Source: Lachnoanaerobaculum orale
Lineage (GTDB): Bacteria > Bacillota > Clostridia > Lachnospirales > Lachnospiraceae
NCBI RefSeq assembly: GCF_003862485.1
Contig: NZ_RRCM01000001.1
Span: 873,812 to 937,811, forward strand
DNA length: 64,000 nucleotides
Direction: 5' to 3'
The notes below the pieces were generated by a model. It saw nothing but the letters and a program-made list of their open reading frames with translations. It searched no databases and was not told the DNA's origin. Numbering within the stretch: the stretch's first letter is position 1; every line of letters begins with the position of its first letter. Below are positions 45,014 through 53,940 of this stretch, one piece after another. The position numbers were made by a program, and so were the translations under genes.

Positions 45014-46198
45014 ATGAAGAAAAGAGTATTATTGTCAGCATTGGCATTAACTTTTGGATTGGCACTTACAGCCTGCGGAAACTCAGGTTCTAATAAGGCG
45101 GCAGATACAGGTTCAAAGAGTGAAACGGAAGCTGCAAAGGTGGACGGAGATGTATTTACTATAGGTTCTACAGGTCCTCTTACAGGAGCTGCGGCATCTT
45201 ACGGTAACTCTGTAAAGAACGGTGCAACTGTAGCTATTGACGAGATCAATGCGGCAGGCGGTGTAAAGGTCGGAGATAAGACATATAAGCTTGCTCTTAA
45301 TTTTCAGGATGACGAGGCAAAGGAAGATAAGGCCGTTAACGCATATAACAAGCTTATGGACAGCGGTATCAATGTATATATGGGTGCCGTAACAAGCGGT
45401 TCTTCACTTGCACTTACAGATTTGACAGCAAAGGACAATATCTTACAGCTTACACCTTCAGGTTCAGCTAAGGATATCACAAAGAATCCTAACGCATTCA
45501 GACTTTGCTTTACAGATCCTCTTCAGGGAAAGATGATTGCGGATTTTGTACTTGACCAGGGATATGAGAGCGTAGCGGTTTTATATAACAACTCGGACGA
45601 GTACTCAACAGGTGTTTATGAGGCTTTCAAAGACGAGCTTAATACAAAAGGTCAGTCTGCTCTTATAGTAAATGAGCAGTCATTTACAAACGATGATGTG
45701 GACTTTACAACACAGCTTACACAGATCAAGGCTTCAGGCGCAAAGATTATTTTCGTACCTGCATACTATGAGGCGGCTGCACATATCGTACAGCAGGCAA
45801 AGCAGCAGGGTATTGATGCGGCTTTTGTAGGTTCAGACGGTTGGGACGGTATACTCGGACAGCTTACAGACAAGACACAGGCTGAAGGCGCCGTATTCTT
45901 AAGTCCGTTCCTTGCTTCAGATCCTTCTGCAGCCAAGTTTACAGACGCTTATAAGAAGGCATACAATGCAACTCCTGATCAGTTCGCAGCTGACGGTTAT
46001 GATTCTGTATATGTAATCAAGGCGGATATGGAGAAAGCCGGAAGCATTAAGAGTGAAGACCTTATAAAGGCTATGACTGAGATTCAGGTTGACGGTATCA
46101 CAGGAAAGGTATCATTCTCAGCTGACGGTGAGCCTAACAAAGAGCCTAAGTTTGTTACTATAACAAACGGTGAGTATCAGCTTTTTGATAATAACTAA
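45014..46198 (+). CDS. livJ: branched-chain amino-acid-binding lipoprotein
   Basis: 394-residue substrate-binding protein of an ABC importer, lipid-anchored outside the membrane. The signal peptide ends in a lipobox (LALTAC, lipidated Cys at 21), followed by a Ser/Lys-rich linker. The mature region is the Leu/Ile/Val-binding fold (FTIGSTGPLTGAAASYGN, TPSGSAKDIT, VGSDGWDG). Start follows TGGAGGTATT. It is first in the operon and is separated from livH by a terminator, which probably raises its amount above that of the permease. Confidence 0.95.
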   Translation: MKKRVLLSALALTFGLALTACGNSGSNKAADTGSKSETEAAKVDGDVFTIGSTGPLTGAAASYGNSVKNGATVAIDEINAAGGVKVGDKTYKLALNFQDDEAKEDKAVNAYNKLMDSGINVYMGAVTSGSSLALTDLTAKDNILQLTPSGSAKDITKNPNAFRLCFTDPLQGKMIADFVLDQGYESVAVLYNNSDEYSTGVYEAFKDELNTKGQSALIVNEQSFTNDDVDFTTQLTQIKASGAKIIFVPAYYEAAAHIVQQAKQQGIDAAFVGSDGWDGILGQLTDKTQAEGAVFLSPFLASDPSAAKFTDAYKKAYNATPDQFAADGYDSVYVIKADMEKAGSIKSEDLIKAMTEIQVDGITGKVSFSADGEPNKEPKFVTITNGEYQLFDNN

Positions 46199-46206
46199 AA
46201 AAACCG

Positions 46207-46239
46207 AGAGGACGGGATATATGTCCCATCCTCTTTTTT
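46207..46239 (+). terminator. intra-operon terminator between livJ and livH
   Basis: Stem GAGGACGGGA / TCCCATCCTC (one mismatch), 6-nt loop, T run. Probably a partial terminator that lets some transcripts continue into livHMGF. Confidence 0.75.
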
Positions 46240-46311
46240 AAACATAGACCTCGGAAAGCTTCCGGCATCAGTCGGGAGTTTTCCGTAGTTTAGGTAAAGA
46301 GGGGTAATGAA

Positions 46312-47193
46312 ATGTTAATTAACTTTATTGAGCAGTTAATAAACGGTTTGAGGACCGGAAGCATTTATGCGTTGATTGCTATAGGCTATACAATGGTATA
46401 CGGTATAGCCAAAATGATAAATTTTGCCCATGGAGATATAATAATGGTAGGTGCTTACGCCCTTTACTTTAGTATATCCGTTTTGGGACTTCCTGTACCG
46501 GTAGCGCTTGTAATAACTGTTATTGTGTGTGCGGTACTTGGAGTGGTAATAGAAAAGGTGGCATATAAGCCGCTTAGAAGTGCACCTCCGCTTGCGGTTT
46601 TGATTACCGCTATCGGTATGAGCTTCTTTTTACAGAGCGCTTCACTTCTTATATTCGGATCGACACCGATTCCTTTCCAGTCTGTAATTCCGAATGTGAA
46701 TATAAGTGTAGGGCCTGTGGTTATTTCAAGTATAACGGTGGTTACCTTGATAGTAACGGCCATAGCTATGATACTTCTTACACTGTTTGTAAATAAGACA
46801 AAGATGGGTTCGGCGATGCGAGCCGTATCTGAGGATAAGGGTGCTGCAGAACTTATGGGAATCAATGTAAACAGTACTATTTCACTTACATTTGCTATCG
46901 GTTCCGCACTTGCCGCAGTTGCAGGTGTACTGTATATATGTCAGTATCAGTCTATGAAGCCGACACTTGGAGCACTTCCGGGAATCAAGGCGTTCGTAGC
47001 GGCGGTACTTGGCGGTATAGGAAGCATACCGGGTGCGATGCTTGGCGGAATACTGCTTGGGCTTATTGAGAGTGTTTCAAAGGCATATATCTCAACTGAG
47101 CTTGCAGATGCTATTGTTTTCGGCGTGTTGATTGTAGTGTTACTGTTCAGACCGTCAGGACTTTTGGGTAAGAAAAAGATTGTAAAGGTATAG
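46312..47193 (+). CDS. livH: branched-chain amino-acid ABC permease LivH
   Basis: 293-residue inner membrane permease with about eight helices. The LivH hallmarks are GLRTGSIYALIAIGYTMVYG and MINFAHGDIIMVGAY at the N-terminus and the coupling region MRAVSEDKGAAELMGINVN; GIKAFVAAVLGGIGSIPGA is conserved. It forms the transmembrane channel with LivM. Start follows AGAGGGGTAATGAA. Confidence 0.95.
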   Translation: MLINFIEQLINGLRTGSIYALIAIGYTMVYGIAKMINFAHGDIIMVGAYALYFSISVLGLPVPVALVITVIVCAVLGVVIEKVAYKPLRSAPPLAVLITAIGMSFFLQSASLLIFGSTPIPFQSVIPNVNISVGPVVISSITVVTLIVTAIAMILLTLFVNKTKMGSAMRAVSEDKGAAELMGINVNSTISLTFAIGSALAAVAGVLYICQYQSMKPTLGALPGIKAFVAAVLGGIGSIPGAMLGGILLGLIESVSKAYISTELADAIVFGVLIVVLLFRPSGLLGKKKIVKV

Positions 47194-47200
47194 GTGATAT

Positions 47201-48160
47201 ATGAAGGTAAATAAAAAAACTATAATAAATATAGTAATAATGTTGCTGGCCTATGCATTGGTATTTGTGTTGATAAATTCAGGTGTGTTAAGCAGACAGT
47301 ATAAGTCGCTTATAGTTCCGATATGTGTAAATATAATGTTGGCTGTGTCACTTAACCTTGTAACCGGATTTTTGGGAGAGCTTTCGCTCGGTCATGCAGG
47401 CTTTATGTCAATAGGTGCATATTCAAGTGCCCTTATTTCTATTGCATTAAGCAATACATTGCCTCCTGCACTTGCTTTTTTTATAGCATTGCTTTGCGGA
47501 GGAATATTGGCCGCATTTTTCGGATTCATAATCGGTGTGCCTGTACTTAGACTCAGAGGAGACTATTTGGCGATAGTGACTCTTGCTTTCGGTGAGATAA
47601 TAAAGTCTATTATCAACTACCTTAAGTTTACAGGCGGTTCAAAGGGGCTAAGTAAGATACCGCTTTATTCGGATTACAGAAACTTTACCGTAGTATTTAT
47701 TATAACGGTGATAACCATAGTTTTGATTTCAAACCTTATAAATTCAAGAGACGGAAGAGCGATAAAGTCCATTCGTGACAATGATATTGCGGCCGAATCT
47801 ATAGGTATAAATATAAGTAAGTATAAGGTAAGTGCATTTGTTATTGCTGCGGGATTTGCAGGAATTGCAGGCGCACTCTACGCTCACAATGTAGGTATTA
47901 TAAAGCCGAGTATATTTGACTACAACAAGTCTATAGAGATACTTGTATTCGTGGTACTTGGAGGTATGGGCAATATTCCTGGTTCTATAATCTCGGCAAT
48001 AATACTTACATTGCTGCCTGAGTTCTTAAGAGGTGCGGATAATTTGAGAATGTTACTCTATGCAATAGTACTTATTGTAATGATGATATTCAACAACAGT
48101 AAATTTAAGTCAAGCTTATCTCTTAATAAGACTTTCAGAAAGCTTGGAAAGGAGGAATAA
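47201..48160 (+). CDS. livM: branched-chain amino-acid ABC permease LivM
   Basis: 319-residue permease with about eight to nine helices. LivM landmarks: NLVTGFLGELSLGHAGFMSI, the coupling helix AIKSIRDNDIAAESIGINIS and EILVFVVLGGMGNIPGS. Start follows AGGTGAT, 7 bp after livH; its TAA shares a base with the livG ATG. Confidence 0.95.
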   Translation: MKVNKKTIINIVIMLLAYALVFVLINSGVLSRQYKSLIVPICVNIMLAVSLNLVTGFLGELSLGHAGFMSIGAYSSALISIALSNTLPPALAFFIALLCGGILAAFFGFIIGVPVLRLRGDYLAIVTLAFGEIIKSIINYLKFTGGSKGLSKIPLYSDYRNFTVVFIITVITIVLISNLINSRDGRAIKSIRDNDIAAESIGINISKYKVSAFVIAAGFAGIAGALYAHNVGIIKPSIFDYNKSIEILVFVVLGGMGNIPGSIISAIILTLLPEFLRGADNLRMLLYAIVLIVMMIFNNSKFKSSLSLNKTFRKLGKEE

Positions 48161-48912
48161 TGCTGGAGTGTAAAAATCTCGGAATACAGTTTGGCGGATT
48201 AAAAGCCGTTGACAGTTTTAATCTGAATATAGAAAAAGGAATGTTGTACGGACTTATAGGACCAAACGGTGCAGGTAAAACTACAGTATTTAACCTTCTT
48301 ACAGGAGTGTATAAGCCTACAACCGGAACTATAAGACTTGACGGTAAATTGATAAACGGAAAAACACCTACTCAAATCAACAATATTGGCATTGCCAGAA
48401 CATTTCAGAATATAAGACTTTTTTCAAATATGTCGGTACTTGACAATGTTAAGGTGGCGCTTCATGAGAAGGTGAAATATCCGCTTCTTGCATCCATGAC
48501 TCATATGTTCGGCTTTAATAAAAAAGAAAAAGAGATGGATGAGCTTGCAACCGATATACTTAAAGTATTTTCACTTGATGATAAGAGCGACACTTTATCA
48601 GGCAATCTGCCTTACGGTGAGCAAAGAAAGCTTGAGATTGCAAGAGCGCTTGCTACAAGTCCTTCACTTTTACTGCTTGATGAGCCGGCTGCAGGTATGA
48701 ATCCGAATGAGACTGAAGAACTTATGGAGACTATCAGACAGATAAGAGACAGATATAATCTGACAATACTTTTGATAGAGCATGATATGAAGCTTGTTGC
48801 AGGTATCTGTGAGAAACTCTCCGTGCTTAACTTCGGTACGGAGCTTGCAAGCGGTACACCGAGTGAGGTACTTAACAACCCTGAAGTTATTACAGCGTAT
48901 TTGGGAGAATAG
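48160..48912 (+). CDS. livG: branched-chain amino-acid ABC ATPase LivG
   Basis: 250-residue ATP-binding subunit. Walker A GPNGAGKTT, Q-loop region RTFQNIRLF, signature NLPYGEQRKLEIARAL and Walker B LLLDEPAAGMNP; the switch His is in LLIEHDMKL. The LPYGEQR form of the signature and the C-terminal extension are typical of LivG. Confidence 0.96.
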   Translation: MLECKNLGIQFGGLKAVDSFNLNIEKGMLYGLIGPNGAGKTTVFNLLTGVYKPTTGTIRLDGKLINGKTPTQINNIGIARTFQNIRLFSNMSVLDNVKVALHEKVKYPLLASMTHMFGFNKKEKEMDELATDILKVFSLDDKSDTLSGNLPYGEQRKLEIARALATSPSLLLLDEPAAGMNPNETEELMETIRQIRDRYNLTILLIEHDMKLVAGICEKLSVLNFGTELASGTPSEVLNNPEVITAYLGE

Positions 48913-48920
48913 GAGGGACT

Positions 48921-49631
48921 ATGGAAATATTAAAAGTAAATAACCTGGTCGTAAACTATGGAATGATAAAGGCTGTAAAGGGTGCAAGTTTTTTTGTAAA
49001 TCAAGGTGAGATAGTGGCGCTGATAGGTGCAAACGGTGCCGGAAAGACTTCCATATTGCATACAATCACAGGACTTCTTAGCGCAAAAGACGGAAATATA
49101 GAGTTTGAAGGTAAGGATATCACAAGAACCAAGGCGCATGATATTGTTAAGCTCGGTATGGCACATGTTCCTGAAGGCAGAAGAGTGTTCGGAGATTTGA
49201 CAGTACTTGAAAATCTGAAACTCGGAGCGTATATAAGAAATGACAAATCCGGTATAGAAGAGAGTCTTGAGAAAATATATAAGAGATTTCCAAGACTGGC
49301 AGAGAGAAAATCTCAGCTTGCAGGTACTCTCTCAGGCGGTGAGCAGCAGATGCTTGCAATGGGCAGAGCGCTTATGAGCAACCCTAAGGTAATAGTAATG
49401 GATGAGCCTTCAATGGGACTCTCGCCGCTGTATGTAAATGAGATATTTGATATTATAGAAGAAATACATAAGAGTGGAACCACCGTACTTTTGGTGGAGC
49501 AGAATGCTAAAAAGGCACTCGGTATTGCAGACAGGGCCTATGTACTTGAGACCGGAAATATAGTATTGGACGGAGACGCCAAGACACTGATGAATGACGA
49601 CAGTGTAAAAAAGGCATATCTCGGAGAATAA
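48921..49631 (+). CDS. livF: branched-chain amino-acid ABC ATPase LivF
   Basis: 236-residue second ATP-binding subunit. Walker A GANGAGKTS, signature TLSGGEQQMLAMGRALM, Walker B IVMDEPSMGLSP, and LLVEQNAKKAL in place of a switch His, which is usual for LivF. Preceded by AGGAGGGACT. Last gene of livJHMGF; the operon is complete and could supply leucine, isoleucine and valine. Confidence 0.96.
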   Translation: MEILKVNNLVVNYGMIKAVKGASFFVNQGEIVALIGANGAGKTSILHTITGLLSAKDGNIEFEGKDITRTKAHDIVKLGMAHVPEGRRVFGDLTVLENLKLGAYIRNDKSGIEESLEKIYKRFPRLAERKSQLAGTLSGGEQQMLAMGRALMSNPKVIVMDEPSMGLSPLYVNEIFDIIEEIHKSGTTVLLVEQNAKKALGIADRAYVLETGNIVLDGDAKTLMNDDSVKKAYLGE

Positions 49632-49635
49632 AAAG

Positions 49636-49660
49636 AGGACACATTTGTGTCCTTTTTTAT
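49636..49660. terminator. bidirectional terminator between livF and the DUF4364 gene
   Basis: Perfect 8-bp stem AGGACACA / TGTGTCCT with six T on the plus side and a T-rich tail on the minus side. Confidence 0.85.
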
Positions 49661-50184
49661 TCTATACCTCCGAGAAGTTTTTTCATAATATACTGATAGA
49701 TATCCTGACTGCATGAACGCCAGTTGTTGGTCATAATGGTGGCCTGTTCCTCGTCAGGTGAGTTGATTTCTATATTTATAAGAGGGGTTTTGCCTTCGAG
49801 CACTTCACAGTGTACGATAAGGTCATTGCCCGGAAGCTTATAATATTCGGCGGTAGTGGAAACTTCGTTTCGCATACGGAACTTGTTTTCCTGTATAAAT
49901 TCATTTATATCGGTGATAATGGCAGGTGAAATCTGATTTCCGAAAAATGAGAGAGCTTCTTCACCCTCTTTTGTCATCTCATATCTTGAAGTATTGTTGA
50001 TATTTTCAACACTTATAAGGTTTGCTTCAAGCAGCTCTGTAAGAGCCTGCTGAACAATAAAATATGTGGTATATTCCTTGCTGACAAAAAAGTCTGATAT
50101 ATTTGAGTTGGTAAGCGGGAATTTCACTTGCTTTAACATATATAGTATCATCAATTTGTATAATGTCATAGGTTCTGAGAGCAT
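49657..50184 (-). CDS. DUF4364 family protein (winged-helix-like)
   Basis: 175-residue soluble protein. The N-terminal 75 residues read like a winged helix (KLMILYMLKQVKFPLTNSNI, then VQQALTELLEANLISVEN, YEMTKEGEEAL), suggesting a PadR/DNA-binding role; the rest is a beta-rich domain of unknown function. The family is common in Clostridia and uncharacterised. Two adjacent ATGs follow AGGAGGTCAC; the second is chosen for spacing. Divergent from the DUF5717 gene, so it may regulate it, but this is only inferred from position. Confidence 0.8.
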   Translation of the reverse strand: MLSEPMTLYKLMILYMLKQVKFPLTNSNISDFFVSKEYTTYFIVQQALTELLEANLISVENINNTSRYEMTKEGEEALSFFGNQISPAIITDINEFIQENKFRMRNEVSTTAEYYKLPGNDLIVHCEVLEGKTPLINIEINSPDEEQATIMTNNWRSCSQDIYQYIMKKLLGGIE

Positions 50185-50210
50185 CATGTGACCTCCTGTG
50201 TATTATAAAG

Positions 50211-50239
50211 ATTTTACAACAAATACATAGGTCTGTAAA
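50211..50239 (-). promoter_or_regulatory. promoter of the DUF4364 gene
   Basis: Minus-strand TTTACA, 17-bp spacer, TAAAAT. Confidence 0.5.
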
Positions 50240-50286
50240 GCACAATGCCGACTTATATAATTGATATAGTAATTAGGATATTTTTA

Positions 50287-50295
50287 TGTTAAAAT
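50287..50295 (+). promoter_or_regulatory. extended -10 promoter of the DUF5717 operon
   Basis: TGTTAAAAT, an extended -10 with a weak -35, 31 bp before the DUF5717 start. Confidence 0.45.
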
Positions 50296-50326
50296 GTGAC
50301 TTATGGTTTATAGAAGAGGTGTATAG

Positions 50327-53300
50327 ATGAGAGAGCGAATCAATCGTTTGGCAAAGGGTATTATAGAAGAAGAATTACCGATGTTGGTCTGTGAGCCGAG
50401 TAATATAGACCTGCCTATAAAGGTGGATGAAGCAGTTCGCTTTGAAATAGAAGTAAGAAGTGACAATAAGATACCTTTAAAGGGAGTAGCCTACTCTGAC
50501 AATATAAGAGTAAAAGTGGTAGATGCGACCTTCGGCGGGATAAAAAATGTACTTGTACTTGAGATCAATTCTAAAAATCTGAACAGTGATGAAAAGATAG
50601 AGGGCAGTATCACCTTGGTTACAAATGCAGGTGAAAGAGAGATACCCTATATTTTCTATATAAAAAATACAGATACAGTGTTGGTACTTGATTCATTAAA
50701 GACTGTAGATGACTTTATGGTCATTGCAAAAGAGGATATGAGTATTGCACTGGCTATTTTTATGTACAAAGATTTTTGCAGCTCAAGCTTTATGAGAGAT
50801 ATAAAACTGCAAAAATTATATGAAACCCTCAGCAGGGGCGATGATTTCAGATCGAATCTGGAAAACTTCTTACAGGCAGCAGGCAATAAGGAGGCTGTAA
50901 ATTTTCAGCTTGAGAACAGTCAGCTTGATTTTGCAAGTGTGGAAGAGGAAAAGACATCTTCGATAAAAGTCTACAAGGAAAACTGGGGACTCCTTGATAT
51001 AGATGTTTCCACAAATGCGGGCTTTATAAAGCTTGGCAAGGATAAAATAAAGAATGAAGACTTTGTAGACAATGTATACGAACTTGAATTCACTATAGAC
51101 CCTAATCTCTTGGACGATAAGAAAAATATCGCAAATATAAACTTTAAAAACGGACTTAACGAAAAGAAACTTGAGATAGTAATAAATAAAAATCTCGAAA
51201 AGGAATATCAAAGAGAGGCCAGACTGTTTGAAAGAAAACAGTGGATAAACTACTTTAAGCTCAGGATGGAATTTGAGCTAAGCAATGAAAAACTCAAAAA
51301 AAATGAGATACTCTTTAAGATGCTTGCAGTACTTGACAGATTGCTTGTAAGCACATATAAGAGTCTTTTGGTCAAGCTCTTAAAGGCAGAAATATTCCTT
51401 ATGCAGGGAGATAAGGCAGGAGCGAAGTCCACTATAAACAGTATCGACTCGAAGATAAAAGAAAATAAACATGAGCTTAGAGACGAGTATCTGATTTTGG
51501 AGTATCTTGACACATATATGTATCCGGATGCCGAAAAGATAAGAGACCTTTGCAAGCTTGTAAAAGATTTATATAAAAAAGATCACTCAATAATAGAGCT
51601 TATACTTATACTTAATCTGGACCCGACACTTGCCGACAATCCTTTAGAAAAGCAGAAGTTTTTAAAGAGAGCCTTTGAGCTTGGCGACAGGTCATGTATT
51701 TTGATGATGGAGTATGCGAGATTACTGTGTAAGAATCCCCATCTTTTAAGCAGTTGCGGCACTTTGGAGGTATTGGCGCTAAGCTTCGGCATAAGAAACA
51801 ATTTGATATCCATAAGTCTGTCTGAAAGAATCTTGGAAGTTGTAAGAGATACAAAGAAGGTAAACGGTGCGATATTAAATATTTTGATTTCAATATATAA
51901 TGCACTTCCAAGCAATGAACTGCTTTCAGATATCTGTGAGATATTTATAAACGGCAATGTAAGAAAAAGTTATGTCAATAAATGGTATGAAAAATGTATT
52001 GAGAAGAGGCTTGAAGTAGACAGAATATATGAGTATTTTATCTACTCACTGCCTGAAAGATATGATGCACCTATGCCTGAGGAGGTTCTTAAGTACTTTG
52101 AGAGAATCAACTCAATGGCCGAGGACTTTAAGCTTAGAATATTTGAAAATATTGTGGAGTATTACCCTCACAACAGTGAGATATACAGAGCATATATAAA
52201 GAGAATAAAGATATTTACAATTGACAATGCGATGAAGCTTAAGATGGATTCACATCTCACCAATATATATTCGGGAATACTTGAAGAGGACGATATAGAT
52301 GAGAGGCTTGCAAAGATAATTCCTTTCTTGATGAATTCATATGATATATATGTTCCTGAAGACGGAGCGAAGTCCATTATAGTGGTATATCCTGAGTTAA
52401 ACGGCGAGAAAATATATGAATTGAAGAACAAAAGAGCATATGTGGCGCTTTATTCGGAGAATGCGGTTATTTTGATTGAAGATGAATTCGGAAACAGATA
52501 CTATTCAAAGGATATGGTGGTAGATAAGATATTCTATATGCAAAACCTTATCGACAGGGCATATGAGATAGATGAAAACCATGATATGCAAAGGCTTGAA
52601 AAGCTTGACAAGATAGCGGACGGAGTCGGAATAGACCTTGAGGATGTGTCACTGATTGAGAGTGCCGTTGAAGAGATAGATATTGATCAAAGATTCAGAA
52701 ACAAGCTTATGTCAAGACTGATAGAGTACTTCTGGAAGTCGTCAAAAGAAGATGATGACATAGATTTTGACCTTCTCAATAAAACAGGTACAATGAGTCT
52801 TAATGAGGAGAATATATTCATGTACTGTGATACTCTTATGAATATAGGCAATAAGCTTGAATCTATAGAGATCATAAAATCATTCGGTATAGAGCATATA
52901 AAGAAAGAAGACTTATTGACTTTGGTTACAAAGGCGATTGAGGATGATGTCTTTGAACAAAACAAGATATTGGTTGATATAGCTTTTACACTATATAAGA
53001 ACGGAGTATTTTGTGATAAGACTCTTGAATTTATCGCAAGGGCGTATAACGGCAGGACAAAGGATATGTTTGACTGTTTGAAGCTTTGTGTCGAACAAAA
53101 TGTTGAGACCTATGATTTTGAAGAGAGAATCCTGATACAGATGCTGTTTTCAAATCAGACATCAAAGCTTGATGAGGCTTTCGGCATATATGCGGACAGA
53201 AAAAGAGTGACGGATACAATTATCAGGGCATATTTTACGGTAAAGAGCGATGCGTTCTTTATGAATGACGAGGAGACAAAGGATGCCGTATTTGAGTATC

Positions 53301-53884
53301 TTGAGGACGGACTCAATGATGTGGACGATATAAAAGAGTTTCCGAACATCTATATGCTTGCACTTTCAAAATATTATTCAAGGAAAGAAAAACTTAACTT
53401 CAAGCAGACAAGGCTTTGTGAGATGATTGTGAAAAATCTTTGTGATGAAGATATGGTTTTCTCATATTTTAAGGCACTTGCAAAGTTTGTTTATGTTGAC
53501 AGAGATATTTTGGAGTCAACTTTTGTAGAGTATAAGGGCGAAAAGGAAAATATTATACTTAAGTCAAAGATTTTCCCGATAAGTGATGACTTCTTTGAAG
53601 AGGAATTTCCTAATGTTTACAAAAATATTTTTGTAAAGTACAAGAAAATCTTTGCGGATGAAATTTGGGAGTATCAGGTTGTGCAGAATACAGACGGTAA
53701 TATTAAGGTATTGGCAAATGATTGTGTTCAATTCAACAAGGATGAGGACGCAAAAGAGAGCAGGTTTATCCTTATAAACGATATTGAGGATTTGCCTGAG
53801 GGAAAAGACGAGGAAATGAAGGAGAAGCTGACGGAATTTATATATAAGGATGAGTTGGTGGACAACTTGTTTGCGTTGATATAA
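50327..53884 (+). CDS. DUF5717 family large acidic protein
   Basis: 1185-residue protein of the DUF5717 family, restricted mainly to Lachnospiraceae as far as I know. No signal peptide or membrane helix is seen. Residues about 1-125 and 205-300 are beta-rich and look like two related modules, each ending in a Lys/Asn-rich strand (EREIPYIFYIKN; EKKLEIVINKN). From about 310 to 1100 the chain is helical, acidic and rich in Leu/Lys/Glu pairs, reminiscent of TPR or HEAT-type solenoids (FKMLAVLDRLLVSTYKSLLV). No catalytic motif is visible. It heads a run with DUF5716 and a TPR protein, so a scaffold role is a reasonable guess. Start follows AGAGGTGTATAG. Confidence 0.85.
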   Translation: MRERINRLAKGIIEEELPMLVCEPSNIDLPIKVDEAVRFEIEVRSDNKIPLKGVAYSDNIRVKVVDATFGGIKNVLVLEINSKNLNSDEKIEGSITLVTNAGEREIPYIFYIKNTDTVLVLDSLKTVDDFMVIAKEDMSIALAIFMYKDFCSSSFMRDIKLQKLYETLSRGDDFRSNLENFLQAAGNKEAVNFQLENSQLDFASVEEEKTSSIKVYKENWGLLDIDVSTNAGFIKLGKDKIKNEDFVDNVYELEFTIDPNLLDDKKNIANINFKNGLNEKKLEIVINKNLEKEYQREARLFERKQWINYFKLRMEFELSNEKLKKNEILFKMLAVLDRLLVSTYKSLLVKLLKAEIFLMQGDKAGAKSTINSIDSKIKENKHELRDEYLILEYLDTYMYPDAEKIRDLCKLVKDLYKKDHSIIELILILNLDPTLADNPLEKQKFLKRAFELGDRSCILMMEYARLLCKNPHLLSSCGTLEVLALSFGIRNNLISISLSERILEVVRDTKKVNGAILNILISIYNALPSNELLSDICEIFINGNVRKSYVNKWYEKCIEKRLEVDRIYEYFIYSLPERYDAPMPEEVLKYFERINSMAEDFKLRIFENIVEYYPHNSEIYRAYIKRIKIFTIDNAMKLKMDSHLTNIYSGILEEDDIDERLAKIIPFLMNSYDIYVPEDGAKSIIVVYPELNGEKIYELKNKRAYVALYSENAVILIEDEFGNRYYSKDMVVDKIFYMQNLIDRAYEIDENHDMQRLEKLDKIADGVGIDLEDVSLIESAVEEIDIDQRFRNKLMSRLIEYFWKSSKEDDDIDFDLLNKTGTMSLNEENIFMYCDTLMNIGNKLESIEIIKSFGIEHIKKEDLLTLVTKAIEDDVFEQNKILVDIAFTLYKNGVFCDKTLEFIARAYNGRTKDMFDCLKLCVEQNVETYDFEERILIQMLFSNQTSKLDEAFGIYADRKRVTDTIIRAYFTVKSDAFFMNDEETKDAVFEYLEDGLNDVDDIKEFPNIYMLALSKYYSRKEKLNFKQTRLCEMIVKNLCDEDMVFSYFKALAKFVYVDRDILESTFVEYKGEKENIILKSKIFPISDDFFEEEFPNVYKNIFVKYKKIFADEIWEYQVVQNTDGNIKVLANDCVQFNKDEDAKESRFILINDIEDLPEGKDEEMKEKLTEFIYKDELVDNLFALI

Positions 53885-53940
53885 AAAAAGAAAGGAATGC
53901 GAATATTTGCATTTAAAATTTATCTAGGATGGGAGAAACA

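Noticed and set aside
53885-53940. Terminator between the DUF5717 and DUF5716 genes
   Set aside because: Only a weak AATGC/GCATT hairpin without a T run is present; read-through is expected.
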